From assembly GCF_007859655.1 (NCBI RefSeq), contig NZ_CP042304.1:682001-746000 (forward strand): a stretch of 64,000 nucleotides of DNA, given 5' to 3'. Below, one piece after another: positions 56,058 to 64,000 of the stretch. The notes under the pieces were generated by a model. It did no database searches. It saw only the letters and a program-made list of their open reading frames with translations, and had not been told where the DNA came from. The position numbers and the translations under genes were made by a program. Source of the DNA: Devosia ginsengisoli. GTDB lineage: Bacteria > Pseudomonadota > Alphaproteobacteria > Rhizobiales > Devosiaceae. Each line of letters begins with the position of its first letter. The stretch's first letter is position 1.

Positions 56058-56861
56058 ATGAACTACGATGCCATCCTTGCGGACATGGTTGCCGTCGCCC
56101 GCGAGGCAGGAGCCCTGACGCTGCGCTATTTCGAGCGTTTCCGCGACCTCGAAATCGGCATCAAGGGACCGGCGGATTTCGTCTCCGACGCCGACAAGGA
56201 AAGCGAATTGCTGATCCGCAAATTCCTGTTCGAGCGCTATCCGGACTGGAGCTTTACCGGCGAGGAATTCGAGCCGGTCCACAAGAGCGACGAATATCGC
56301 TGGCTGGTCGATCCGATCGACGGCACTACCAATTTCATCAACGGCATGCATTACACGATCTCGATTGCCCTGCGCAGGGGCAATGAGACGGTTTGCGGCG
56401 TGCTGTACAACCCATCCGCCGACGAGATGTTCACCTCGATCAAGGGGCAGGGCGCCTTCATGAATGGCGACAGGCTCAAGGTCAGCGAGCAGGCCGATAT
56501 CGGCCTGTTCAATATCGGCACCGGCCTGCCGACGCCGGGCCTGTCGCTCTATCCCGGCGCCTATGAGCGGCTCGATGCTATCAGGGCGCCTGTCGGTGCC
56601 GTACGCATCGTCGGCAGCGCCGCCAATAGCTGCGCCTATGTCGCGATGGGGCGGCTGACCGGCTACTACGAGGAAACCGGGTTTGTCGATACGGCGGCGG
56701 GGATTTTGTTCGTCGAGGAAGCGGGCGGCATTGTCACCGACTGGTGGGGGCGTGGGCCGGAAGTGTTCGAGCGTACGGGTACGCTGCTGGTCGCCAACAA
56801 GGCGACGCATGCGTTTTTGCTGGAGAAGCTGAAGGATGTGCCGCGGAAGGAGCCGAAGTAG
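56058..56861 (+). CDS. Inositol monophosphatase family protein
   Basis: Mg-dependent phosphatase fold, 267 residues. The metal-binding motifs are FTGEE (near 71), WLVDPIDGTTNF (near 85-96) and VDTAAGILFVEEAGG (near 213-227). The family also includes fructose-1,6-bisphosphatases and histidinol-phosphatases; the exact substrate is open. It lies 13 bases after the transporter gene with TGGAG before the ATG and may be co-transcribed with it. No signal peptide. Confidence 0.87.
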   Translation: MNYDAILADMVAVAREAGALTLRYFERFRDLEIGIKGPADFVSDADKESELLIRKFLFERYPDWSFTGEEFEPVHKSDEYRWLVDPIDGTTNFINGMHYTISIALRRGNETVCGVLYNPSADEMFTSIKGQGAFMNGDRLKVSEQADIGLFNIGTGLPTPGLSLYPGAYERLDAIRAPVGAVRIVGSAANSCAYVAMGRLTGYYEETGFVDTAAGILFVEEAGGIVTDWWGRGPEVFERTGTLLVANKATHAFLLEKLKDVPRKEPK

Positions 56862-56880
56862 AGGGGCGCGGAGGGAGCAG

Positions 56881-57051
56881 TCGTCTCCCTCCCCCTTGTG
56901 GGGAGGGATCAAGGGTGGGGGTGTCGAGCGTTCCGCATCCGCTGAGTTCGGGGAGCCTTCGACACCCCCACCCTGCTCGATTCAACGGACTTAGCTGACG
57001 CTAAGCCCTATCTCGCTTCCCTCCCCACAAGGGGGGAGGGTGGGCTCCACT
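56881..57051. repeat. composite GC-rich intergenic palindrome (copy 8)
   Basis: The hairpin CCCTCCCCCTTGTGGGGAGGG, GATCAAGGGTGGGGGTGTCG, then CGACACCCCCACCCTGC, which pairs with it, then TTAGCTGACGCTAAG and CCCTCCCCACAAGGGGGGAGGGTGGG. It lies between convergent phosphatase and GDPD genes and could serve both as terminator. Confidence 0.85.
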
Positions 57052-57058
57052 CGTGACA

Positions 57059-57892
57059 TCACCCCATCAGCGCGATCAACCCTTCCGGGTCATCCGTGGT
57101 GATCTGGTCCACCCGCAATTCCAGCAGGTGCTCGACATGGGGTTTCATCTCGGCGCTGGCTTCGCGGATAGTCCAGGCGTCAATGCGTTTGCCGTGGCGG
57201 TGGAAGGCTTCGACGATGTCGAAGCCGGCATCGGCCGAGCGGGTGACGATTTCCCAGTAGAGATAGATCAGGTCGGTGCCATCGAGTGCGGCGACGGCGT
57301 CGTCGACGAAGGTCTGTAACGTGCCGCCGGCCAGGGCGGCCTTGAAGCGCTCGCCGTCGCTGGCATCGTAGCCGCTGCGCATGCCGGGTACTGCGGCAGT
57401 GAGCAGCTTGAGCGCTGGGGCCGAGCCCGAGGAGATGATGATATTGCCGGCTACCGGGCCGGTTGCGGCGGCGAATTTGGCGATGGCTTTGCTGTCGAGG
57501 ACGGTTTCGTCCTCCTTGTAGTCGAGCTGCAGCAGCGCATCGGGATGTACCTTGCCCTTGGCCATCAGGGCGCAGAGGTCGTCGAGCAGCATCACCTTGT
57601 CGGGGATCGGCGCGCCATCATTGCCGCGCAGGTGAAGCGTGCGGATCGTGGCGTCGCTGGTTGCGGCGACCGGGCCGTGGCCGGTGGTTTCGCGGTCGAG
57701 CGCCATGTCATGCAGCACGGCCATGCCCTTGTCCGCTGTGACGACGAGGTCCACTTCGACACTGGCGCCCAACCGCATGGCTTCGAGAATGCGTGCGCCG
57801 GTAAAGACCGGATCGGACGCCTTGCGGCGACCGCGATGCCATTTGAGCCAGGTGCGGTGGCCATTGCGGGTGATGGCGATGGGGTCGGTCAT
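57059..57892 (-). CDS. Glycerophosphodiester phosphodiesterase family protein
   Basis: 277 residues with a GDPD TIM-barrel. The catalytic block is HRGRRKASDPVF (near 19), then VEVDLVVTADKGMAVLHDMA (near 45-64, with the Glu-Asp and His ligands), QLDYKEDE and DAWTIREASAEM. No signal peptide, so it is cytoplasmic. It is one base from the ATPase gene and is therefore the last gene of the importer operon. Glycerophosphodiesters or an organophosphate are plausible ligands for that importer. Confidence 0.85.
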   Translation of the reverse strand: MTDPIAITRNGHRTWLKWHRGRRKASDPVFTGARILEAMRLGASVEVDLVVTADKGMAVLHDMALDRETTGHGPVAATSDATIRTLHLRGNDGAPIPDKVMLLDDLCALMAKGKVHPDALLQLDYKEDETVLDSKAIAKFAAATGPVAGNIIISSGSAPALKLLTAAVPGMRSGYDASDGERFKAALAGGTLQTFVDDAVAALDGTDLIYLYWEIVTRSADAGFDIVEAFHRHGKRIDAWTIREASAEMKPHVEHLLELRVDQITTDDPEGLIALMG

Positions 57893-57893
57893 G

Positions 57894-58934
57894 TCAGGTC
57901 CGATGGATGACGGCGCCGTCGCGATAGGCGGCGACGGCCGTGGCGGCCAGCGTGACGCCCTGGCCGGCTTTGAACAGGTCGGGATGGGGCACCATCACCT
58001 TGATGCGGGTGGCGTCGTTGAGATCGAGGTCCACCAGGCCATGCGTGCCGTAATCGGTGACGCGATGCACCTTGCCCTGGCTGCCCTCGCTCGCCACGGT
58101 CAGCTCGAGCGCTTCGGGGCGGATGGCCAGGATGGCCGGGCCGTCGCTGACGGGCAGGGGCGCCGAATAGCCCGCCCGGGTGAAGGTGCCATTGGCCACA
58201 GTGCCCTCGATGAGGTTCATCGTGCCGATGAAGCCGGCGACGAACGGCGTCTGCGGTTCGCGGTAGATGATGTCGGGGCGGTCGACCTGCTCGGTCTTGC
58301 CATCGCGCATGACGACGATGCGATCGGCCATGGACAGGGCCTCGTCCTGCCCATGGGTCACGAACAGGGTGGTGATCTTGAGGCGCTGCTGGATATCGCG
58401 CACCTCTTCGCGAAGTCTTTCGCGCAAGTGCTGGTCCAGACTCGCAAAAGGCTCGTCGAGCAGCAGGATTTTCGGCTCGAGTACCAGCGAGCGGGCAAGG
58501 GCCACGCGCTGCTGCTGGCCGCCCGACAACTGGTTCACATGGCGCGTGCCATAGCCGCCCAGGCCGACCAGTTCGAGCACGGCCTCGACACGCCGCTTGA
58601 TCTCGTCAGCCGGGATGCGCCGCAGCTTGAGGCCGAAGGCCAGATTCTTGAACACATTCATATGGGTCCACAAGGCATGGCTCTGGAACACCATGCCGGT
58701 GGGCCGTTTTTCGGGCGGCAGGTGCGTGATGTCTTCGCCATCGATGGTGATGAGGCCGCCGGTGGGGCGCTCGAAGCCGCCCACCATGCGCAATAGGGTG
58801 GACTTGCCCGAGCCGGAGGGGCCGAGCAGGCAGACCAGCTCGCCATCGGCCACATCGAGCGAGAACGTGTCCACGGCCACCACATTGCCGGCGGCGAAGA
58901 CTTTGGTGACATCGGAGATTTTGAGAACGGACAT
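57894..58934 (-). CDS. ABC transporter ATPase, PotA/FbpC-type
   Basis: 346 residues, with Walker A GPSGSGKS (near 38), Q-loop MVFQSHALWTHM, signature LSGGQQQR and Walker B ILLLDEPFASLD. The C-terminal TOBE region (about 240-340) is in the expected place. The ATG at 58934 (MSVLKISDVTKVF) is chosen; earlier in-frame codons overlap the permease stop. It pairs with two Fe/spermidine-type permeases upstream. Confidence 0.9.
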   Translation of the reverse strand: MSVLKISDVTKVFAAGNVVAVDTFSLDVADGELVCLLGPSGSGKSTLLRMVGGFERPTGGLITIDGEDITHLPPEKRPTGMVFQSHALWTHMNVFKNLAFGLKLRRIPADEIKRRVEAVLELVGLGGYGTRHVNQLSGGQQQRVALARSLVLEPKILLLDEPFASLDQHLRERLREEVRDIQQRLKITTLFVTHGQDEALSMADRIVVMRDGKTEQVDRPDIIYREPQTPFVAGFIGTMNLIEGTVANGTFTRAGYSAPLPVSDGPAILAIRPEALELTVASEGSQGKVHRVTDYGTHGLVDLDLNDATRIKVMVPHPDLFKAGQGVTLAATAVAAYRDGAVIHRT

Positions 58935-58944
58935 ATGCAGTTTC

Positions 58945-59799
58945 CTAGCCGCCGAAGCCGCGGGCAAAGGCGCCGCCGCCAATGACGCGCCGGGCGAACA
59001 TCAGGGCAATGAAAGAGGGGACCCAGAGCATCACCGAAAGCACGGCGCCATACTGGATGACCATCTGGTTGTTGATGAAGGAAATCATCAGCACCGGCAT
59101 GGTGCGGATGCCGGGCGCGCCGATGAGCCAGGCGCCTTCGGTTTCGTAGAAGGTGCCGACGAAGCTCAGCAGCACGGCCGCGGCAATGGTCGGGCCGGCC
59201 TGGGGCAGGGTGACCGACCAGAAGACGCGCAGCGGTCCGGCGCCCACATCGCGCGCCGCCTCTTCCATGCGCCGATCGACCGACTGGAAGGCGGCCACCG
59301 GGATCCAGATCATGAACAGCAATGTGCCTACGAGCTGGATGAGGACGACGCCCCAGAAGGTGCCAATGAGGTTGAGCTGCAGGAAAATGGCAGCAATGGC
59401 GATCAGCAGGCCGAATTTGGGGAAGGCATGCCCGGCCAGGAACGAGAAGAACAGGACATTGCGGCCGGGAAAGCTGAGCCGGGCGAAGGCATAGGCCGCC
59501 GGCAGGCAGATGGCCGCCGAAAGCAGGGTGACCACGGTGGAAAGCTGCAGGCTCAGTGTCAGCGCCGACCACACATCGGGCCTTGTCAGCGTCTGGTTCC
59601 AGAAGCGCAGGCCGAATTGCTGCGGCACTACATTGGGATAGCGCCAGACCTCGGTGAAAGCCCAGGTGGCGACCACCAGCATGGGCAGGATGATGGCCGC
59701 CGAGAGCAGGGCGGTAAAGGCTATGCCGGTCCAGTCGATGGGCACGCGGTTCGGCGCAGGCCGGGGGGCGGCGGTGGCGGCAGGAGCGAGTTGTGCCAT
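58945..59799 (-). CDS. ABC transporter permease, PotC/ThiP-type second subunit
   Basis: 284 residues. Six hydrophobic segments begin with ALLSAAIILPMLVVATWAFT, and the EAA loop is RMEEAARDVGAGPLRVFWSV. The C-terminus FARRVIGGGAFARGFGG is typical of MalG/PotC-type subunits. The ATG at 59799 sits one base before the other permease stop, with GGGGAAGTAGC upstream; the longer frame overlaps that gene. Confidence 0.9.
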   Translation of the reverse strand: MAQLAPAATAAPRPAPNRVPIDWTGIAFTALLSAAIILPMLVVATWAFTEVWRYPNVVPQQFGLRFWNQTLTRPDVWSALTLSLQLSTVVTLLSAAICLPAAYAFARLSFPGRNVLFFSFLAGHAFPKFGLLIAIAAIFLQLNLIGTFWGVVLIQLVGTLLFMIWIPVAAFQSVDRRMEEAARDVGAGPLRVFWSVTLPQAGPTIAAAVLLSFVGTFYETEGAWLIGAPGIRTMPVLMISFINNQMVIQYGAVLSVMLWVPSFIALMFARRVIGGGAFARGFGG

Positions 59800-59800
59800 G

Positions 59801-60688
59801 CTACTTCCCCTGGTTGCGTGCGACCGAGCGCACATAGAACAGCCCGAAGGCGATGCAGAAGCAGAAGGTGATGACCGCCTGCGTGATGGCATTGAGCGGG
59901 TCCTGCACCTCGCGGAAGGTGCGGTTCATGAACGGCCCCATCATTTCCGGCGCGGCCGGGCCCAGCAGGTAGGGCAGGGTGAAGGACGAGAAAATGCCCA
60001 GCACGGCAAAGGAAATGGCCACCAGCATCGAATTGGAAATGCGCGGCAGCACGATATGCCAGAACACCTGGAACCGGTTGGCACCGACATCGCGCGCCGC
60101 CTCGATGGCGTGATTAGCGACATTGCCCATGCCCGACAGCAGGATGAGCACGGTCAGCGGGATATTGTCCCAGACCAGCCCGATCACCGGCCCCCAGGGC
60201 GTGAGATAGGGCGTGCGGATCTTGGGCAGGCCCACCGCATTGAGCAGGATATCGACCATGCCGTTCGGGCCCAGCACGCGGATGAACGCATAGGCCAGGA
60301 TGATCGAGGGCACGAACATGGGGAAAATGGCCAGCGCCTGCACATAGGCCGGCATCCGCCCGGACGAGAAGCGCAGGTAAAGCGCGATCGGCAGGCAGAT
60401 GACGAGGAGCAACAGGGCGCACATGCCCGTGGTCCACAGCGTCACCAGCAGATTGTTGATGCTGTACTGGTCGGAAAAGAAGAAGACGTAGCTCGACAGC
60501 GTGAAGCCCGGAACGCCTTCGGCATCGGGTCGCCAGATGGTCCGGCCGATGGCGCTGAAGATGGGCCAGATGATCAGCCACGCCATCAGCAATACGGGGA
60601 TGGCGACGAGCAGGAGGCCGGTTGGCCTCCTGCTTTCACCCGTGGTTTCGATGAGCGGGCGTGCCGCTCCCTCAGACAGTTCGGTCAC
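59801..60688 (-). CDS. ABC transporter permease, PotB-type first subunit
   Basis: 295 residues, with helix LLLVAIPVLLMAWLIIWPIF and EAA loop HAIEAARDVGANRFQVFWHI. The C-terminal extension FYVRSVARNQGK is usual. The GTG start (60688) overlaps the binding-protein stop (GTGA), so unlike the other systems here there is no hairpin between binding protein and permease. Confidence 0.9.
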   Translation of the reverse strand: MTELSEGAARPLIETTGESRRPTGLLLVAIPVLLMAWLIIWPIFSAIGRTIWRPDAEGVPGFTLSSYVFFFSDQYSINNLLVTLWTTGMCALLLLVICLPIALYLRFSSGRMPAYVQALAIFPMFVPSIILAYAFIRVLGPNGMVDILLNAVGLPKIRTPYLTPWGPVIGLVWDNIPLTVLILLSGMGNVANHAIEAARDVGANRFQVFWHIVLPRISNSMLVAISFAVLGIFSSFTLPYLLGPAAPEMMGPFMNRTFREVQDPLNAITQAVITFCFCIAFGLFYVRSVARNQGK

Positions 60689-61833
60689 GAGTTGCGATCG
60701 ACGTTCGGTGCGACGTTGCGGTACCAGCCATCATTGATGGCGGCTTCCCATGCGCCCGACGGGAAAGTCGGGATGGTCTGCGGCACGATATCGGCAAAGC
60801 GTTCGCGCAGTTCGGGCGAGATATAGTCCCACGATACGCCGGGGAAGCCGCCGAGTTCGGTCAGGATGGCGCTCTGGATGTCTTCGGACAGAATGAAGTC
60901 CGCCAGCTTGAGGGCGGCATCGCGGTTGGCGCCATTTTCCAGCACGATGCTGCGGGTAAACCCGCCCACCAGCGCCAGGTCCTGGAGCTGGACGAGGCCG
61001 GTCGTATCGGGCAGCACGCCCTGATCGATGGCCTGGAGAATCTGGTCCGACCAGACCGGGGTCATGGTCACCACGCCCTGGGCCAACAACTGGATGGACT
61101 GGGTGTTGCCCGACGAATAGGCGCCATTGTCATAGAGCGACGGCGCGATATCGGCCAGCAGTTCCCAAGCCTTGCCCAGCGCTTCGTCGCCGAATTCCTG
61201 GGTATAGTTGTCCACGGTGAACACCGCGGGATCGAGCCCGTTGGCCTGGTGAATGGCCCGGCGCACGAAATTGCCGCCCGAACCGCCCTTGTCGGGGCGG
61301 TTATAGACGAACTGGCCGGGATTGGCCTTGATCCAGGTAACCAGGTCGTCCCAGGTCTTGGGGGCGTCTGCGGCGCTCAACTTGGTGCCGTCATAGGCCA
61401 GCAGCACCTGGCTGCCGCGATAGGGCAGGCTGTAGTCGCTGTCGAAAGCCAGCGGGTTGACCTTGGAGAAGTTGGAAAGGCCGGCTTCCTTCATGTTCAC
61501 ATAGATGCCGGCATCGATGGCATCCAGCGGCAGCTGGGCATTGCCGGATTCGAAGAAGTCCGCCTGCGGGTCGGTATTGGTCTGCTTGGCGGCAATGGCG
61601 CGTTCGCCAATGGCGATGATGCCGGCGCCGTCGCCAGCATCGACCAGGTTAATCGACAGGCCCGGATTGGCGGCCTCGAAGGCCGGCTTCACCGTATTGG
61701 TCCAGAAATCGAGAATGTTGCTGTCCGAGCTGGTGTACCAGTCGATGACGCCTTCGGCACCGAAGGACATGCGGGGCAGCATCAGGGCGCCGGCAGCAGT
61801 ACCGGCAGCAAGCATGAAATCACGCCGTTTCAT
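60685..61833 (-). CDS. ABC transporter substrate-binding protein, Fe/polyamine/organophosphate type, probable Tat substrate
   Basis: SBP_bac_1-like protein of 382 residues. The N-terminus MKRRDFMLAAGTAAGALMLP carries the twin-arginine motif RRDFM, so export may be by Tat. The mature start is VIDWYTSSDSNILDFWTNT. GGGAGATTACA lies before the ATG at 61833. With two PotB/PotC-type permeases, an ATPase and a GDPD it forms an operon, possibly for an organophosphate or glycerophosphodiester; the ligand is inferred. Confidence 0.87.
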   Translation of the reverse strand: MKRRDFMLAAGTAAGALMLPRMSFGAEGVIDWYTSSDSNILDFWTNTVKPAFEAANPGLSINLVDAGDGAGIIAIGERAIAAKQTNTDPQADFFESGNAQLPLDAIDAGIYVNMKEAGLSNFSKVNPLAFDSDYSLPYRGSQVLLAYDGTKLSAADAPKTWDDLVTWIKANPGQFVYNRPDKGGSGGNFVRRAIHQANGLDPAVFTVDNYTQEFGDEALGKAWELLADIAPSLYDNGAYSSGNTQSIQLLAQGVVTMTPVWSDQILQAIDQGVLPDTTGLVQLQDLALVGGFTRSIVLENGANRDAALKLADFILSEDIQSAILTELGGFPGVSWDYISPELRERFADIVPQTIPTFPSGAWEAAINDGWYRNVAPNVDRNS

Positions 61834-62289
61834 TGTAATCTCCCAAAGTCCGTTCATTGGAACGGATGTTCCACGAGGCGGTCAGTTCCGCCTTTAGGTT
61901 TCATCGATCTTGCGTCGACCTCTCCCGGCCGGAAGCTAACTACCGGTCGGAAAATTATGCAAGCGGAAACCCGCCGATCCACGACACAACGATCCGCGCG
62001 TAGAAATCACAGCTCTGCGACAGTCGTGTAACAGTCGCCCGAAACCCACATTCCAGCGCGGCGTGGCGCGTCAGGTTGTGTGGTGTATCATATTGAATTC
62101 AATGAATATAATTTGGAACAATGGCGACGCCTCCACACGAGCTGCGATATTGCGACGGCGTCATGTCGCGGCGTTTCGGCGTAGCGCGGCGCGGGCACGG
62201 GCGCGGAAGAATTTGTGTCGGAGAGACCCGGTCGGATGGTTTCGGGCGGCGGCGGGGCAGTTTCGAATGAAGCGCGCAAGTCGTTCCAG

Positions 62290-62311
62290 TAATAGAATTG
62301 ACGTTCTATTA
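62290..62311. promoter_or_regulatory. perfect inverted repeat, possible operator
   Basis: TAATAGAA, spacer TTGACG, TTCTATTA. Both 8-bp arms match. It lies between the binding-protein gene and the SRPBCC gene, 111 bases past the 3' end of the latter, with no adjacent regulator. Confidence 0.55.
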
Positions 62312-62364
62312 TGACAGTGCGGGCATGGATGGGGAGATTCTGGATCGACTCGCGGAAACCAAGA

Positions 62365-62389
62365 CGCTCCCGGATGGGATCCGGGAGCG
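62365..62389 (-). terminator. probable terminator hairpin of the SRPBCC gene
   Basis: CGCTCCCGGAT-GGG-ATCCGGGAGCG is a perfect 11-bp stem 33 bases past the end of the SRPBCC gene. The minus strand continues GTCTTGGTTT, a weak T-rich tail. Confidence 0.72.
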
Positions 62390-62421
62390 ACGGATAGAAG
62401 AATCAAAAGTTGTGTTGGGAC

Positions 62422-62904
62422 CTAGACGCGGCTGGCCAGTTCTTCGAGCTGGGCGGCGCACATGCCCCAGCCTTCGTGGAAGCCCATCTGCTTGTGGGCG
62501 GCGGCATCTTCGGCGGTCCAGTGACGGGCAATGGCGGTGTAGCGCGTCTTGCCCTCGCCGGCATCCTCGAAGGTCAGGATGGCGGTGAAGAAGGGCTTGG
62601 CTGACGGCGCCCAGTCACCGGTAAAGGCATCGGTGAAGACCAGCTTTTCGTTGGGCACGATTTCGAGATATTGCCCGGCATTGGGATATTCGGTGCCGTT
62701 CTCGTCGGCCATGGTCATCACATTGCCGCCGCCGGGGCGCAGGTCCATCTCGACCTTGGGCGTGGTCCAGGGCCTGGGGGCAAACCACTGCTTGATGAGA
62801 TCAGGCTGGGTCCAGCACTGAAACACCTTGTCGCGCGGGGCATTGAGCAGGCGGGTCAGCACGAGGTCGCGGTCGGTATCCTGGGTGGGAAGCGCGTTGG
62901 TCAT
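62422..62904 (-). CDS. SRPBCC (AHSA1/START) family protein
   Basis: 160 residues with the helix-grip fold. Features are RLLNAPRDKVFQCWTQPDLI (near 18-37), QWFAPRPWT, DLRPGGGNVMTMADENG and FHEGWGMCAAQLEELA. Members bind hydrophobic ligands or act as stress-related or Hsp90-activator-like proteins; no catalytic residues point to a reaction. A strong AAGGAGG lies before the ATG. It is alone on its strand. Confidence 0.82.
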   Translation of the reverse strand: MTNALPTQDTDRDLVLTRLLNAPRDKVFQCWTQPDLIKQWFAPRPWTTPKVEMDLRPGGGNVMTMADENGTEYPNAGQYLEIVPNEKLVFTDAFTGDWAPSAKPFFTAILTFEDAGEGKTRYTAIARHWTAEDAAAHKQMGFHEGWGMCAAQLEELASRV

Positions 62905-63066
62905 TGTAGTCCTCCTTGATGGGCAGTTTCATCATGGCGACGAGCGGCCGGACCGGCTTTCGACACGTCCCTTGTTGATTTTGATCTTTTTTGTGCTGCG
63001 GCGATGTCCCGGCTTGGCAGGCGGGCCCGGAGGATGTTTGCTGTAGCCAGCCCTAGGAGACCTGCC

Positions 63067-63387
63067 ATGACCGAGCCAGTGCCACCCATTACCGCGCCGC
63101 AAAGCCGGGCCGGCCGGGCCCTGGTCGGCTGGTCGATTTCCGGCCTCGCCGAAGCGACCAATGTGCCGGCCAGCGAAATCGAGCGTTTTGAAGCTGAAAC
63201 GCTGCGACCCGACGCCAATTGCCAGCGCGCCATCCGCGCCGCGCTGGAGGAGGCTGGCGTGGTCTTCCTGCCCGAGCAGGACGGGGTGGGCGCGGGGGTG
63301 CGCCTCAAATTCCCGCGCCAGACCGTCAAGCGCATCCAGACCTGGGAAGGCGAGGGCGGCACAACCGGCGAAGACGACATCGCCTGA
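63067..63387 (+). CDS. Small XRE-like helix-turn-helix protein
   Basis: 106 residues. ALVGWSISGLAEATNVPASE (near 19-38) and IERFEAETLRPD form an XRE-type HTH, followed by ALEEAGVVFLPEQDGVGAGV, a pattern common in small Rhizobiales HTH proteins that end in GAGVRL. TAGGAGACC precedes the ATG at 63067; an earlier in-frame ATG at 63004 has no ribosome binding site. It ends 23 bases before the beta-mannosidase start and may be co-transcribed with it. Confidence 0.72.
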   Translation: MTEPVPPITAPQSRAGRALVGWSISGLAEATNVPASEIERFEAETLRPDANCQRAIRAALEEAGVVFLPEQDGVGAGVRLKFPRQTVKRIQTWEGEGGTTGEDDIA

Positions 63388-63410
63388 CCTCTCTATAGCG
63401 AAAGCCTGCA

Positions 63411-64000
63411 ATGCCCCTTTCCCAACGGACCCTCGAGCAGGGCTGGACCCTGACCTGCGCCCGGCCGCGCGGCGCGCCGGCTTTGCCGGACACTATTCCG
63501 GCGACAATGCCGGGCACGGTGCATACCGACCTGCTGGCGGCGCGGCTGATCGCCGACCCCTATCTCGACCTCAACGAGATAACCGTCGATTGGGTGGGGC
63601 GCTGCGACTGGCGCTATGAACTGGAATTCGAGTGGCAGGACGATGGTGCCGATCATGTCGAGCTGGTCTGTCCCGGGCTCGATACCTTTGCGCAGATCGT
63701 GCTCAACGGCGCGATAGTGGGGGAAACGGCCAATATGAACCGGGAATACCGGTTCGATGTCCGCGGGCTGCTGCGGGCAGGGGCCAATACGCTGACGATC
63801 CTGTTCGAATCGGCCTGGACACGGGGCGAGGCGCTGGCGGCACAATATGAGCCGCGACCCAACAACTATCCCGGCCCGGCCAACCTGATGCGCAAGATGG
63901 CCTGCAATTTCGGCTGGGACTGGGGTCCGACGCTGGTCACGGCAGGCATCTGGAAGCCGATCCGGCTGGAAAGCTGGAGCAGGGCGCGCATTGCCAGCGT
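63411..64000 (+). CDS. Beta-mannosidase-like GH2 glycosidase (3' end outside window)
   Basis: The first 196 codons are visible. The N-terminal sugar-binding domain of GH2 is clear: LEQGWTLTCARPRGAP, MPGTVHTDLLAARLIADPYL (near 33-52), ELVCPGLDTFAQIVLNGAIV and the family segment MRKMACNFGWDWGPTLVTAG near 165-185. The last is strongly associated with beta-mannosidases. No signal peptide, so cytoplasmic action on imported manno-oligosaccharides is expected. The catalytic residues lie past the window edge. Confidence 0.85.
   Translation, partial: MPLSQRTLEQGWTLTCARPRGAPALPDTIPATMPGTVHTDLLAARLIADPYLDLNEITVDWVGRCDWRYELEFEWQDDGADHVELVCPGLDTFAQIVLNGAIVGETANMNREYRFDVRGLLRAGANTLTILFESAWTRGEALAAQYEPRPNNYPGPANLMRKMACNFGWDWGPTLVTAGIWKPIRLESWSRARIAS

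Larger units (their letters stand above)
61834..62421. other. 588-base region without a credible gene, holding three palindromes
   Basis: The left part should contain the promoter of the Tat-type binding protein. ATTGAATTCAAT at 62092-62103 is a perfect 12-bp palindrome in an AT-rich patch. At 62290-62311 an 8-bp inverted repeat TAATAGAA-TTGACG-TTCTATTA surrounds a -35-like TTGACG. A strong hairpin at 62365-62389 ends the region. A short open frame at 62063-62314 has no codon or family support. Confidence 0.6.

Noticed and set aside
62063-62314. 83-residue open frame in the gap before the SRPBCC gene
   Set aside because: It is rich in Arg and Ala with no recognisable domain, no ribosome binding site, and covers palindromic DNA.

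Overview
The window is a GC-rich stretch of an alphaproteobacterial chromosome. The gene content is dense with ABC importers, amino-sugar and aromatic catabolism and RpiR/LacI/LysR/AraC regulators, with an autotransporter and GC-rich intergenic palindromes. This fits a free-living Hyphomicrobiales bacterium, most like Devosia. That assignment is inferred from gene content, not from a database search. No rRNA, tRNA, CRISPR array, insertion sequence or phage gene was seen.

Layout. 1-2232 (minus): galB-galC-galD, the lower gallate/protocatechuate 4,5-cleavage route; galD runs off the left edge. 2613-9836 (plus): a Dpp/Opp-type ABC importer, a PBP4B/YbbE-type serine hydrolase and anmK. 18454-10125 (minus): one long operon, murQ - acetyltransferase - nagZ - second Dpp/Opp-type importer - acetyltransferase. 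18651-25775 (plus): an RpiR regulator, a CUT1 sugar ABC importer, nanE and a BadF-type kinase. Together, 2.6-25.8 kb looks like a peptidoglycan-recycling and amino-sugar locus. It recalls the Bacillus murQ-murR-murP-amiE-nagZ-ybbE cluster, but uses ABC transporters instead of a PTS and adds AnmK. Matching palindromes (GGAAT-N5-ATTCC) lie in front of rpiR/murQ and in front of the sugar transporter, so one RpiR protein probably controls both arms.

26020-27318 is an alpha-L-fucosidase. 35511-27323 (minus) is a third Dpp-type importer with a fumarase/aspartase-superfamily lyase, a flavin-reductase-like protein and a frameshifted LysR gene. 35.7-40.5 kb holds small membrane and secreted proteins, an AraC regulator, a secreted formylglycine-generating-enzyme-like protein and a DUF3592-like tandem protein. 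40636-44835 is a 1,399-residue repetitive autotransporter. 44.8-54.3 kb is a LacI-regulated module: a HAD-like protein, LacI and a fourth Dpp-type importer, probably for an oligosaccharide. Two nearly identical LacI operators face the HAD gene and the importer. 54.4-64.0 kb holds a frameshifted Na/Pi cotransporter-family gene, an inositol-monophosphatase-family gene, a GDPD-linked Fe/polyamine-type ABC importer, an SRPBCC protein, a small HTH protein and the start of a GH2 beta-mannosidase.

Three genes (anmK, lysR, the Na/Pi transporter) each carry an apparent one-base expansion of a G/C tract, so sequencing error must be excluded before calling any of them broken. Other unexplained structure: a perfect 14-bp inverted repeat inside the serine hydrolase coding sequence, eight composite GC-rich intergenic palindromes that tend to sit between binding-protein and permease genes, and a roughly 48-nt dispersed repeat present three times between 36.4 and 40.6 kb.
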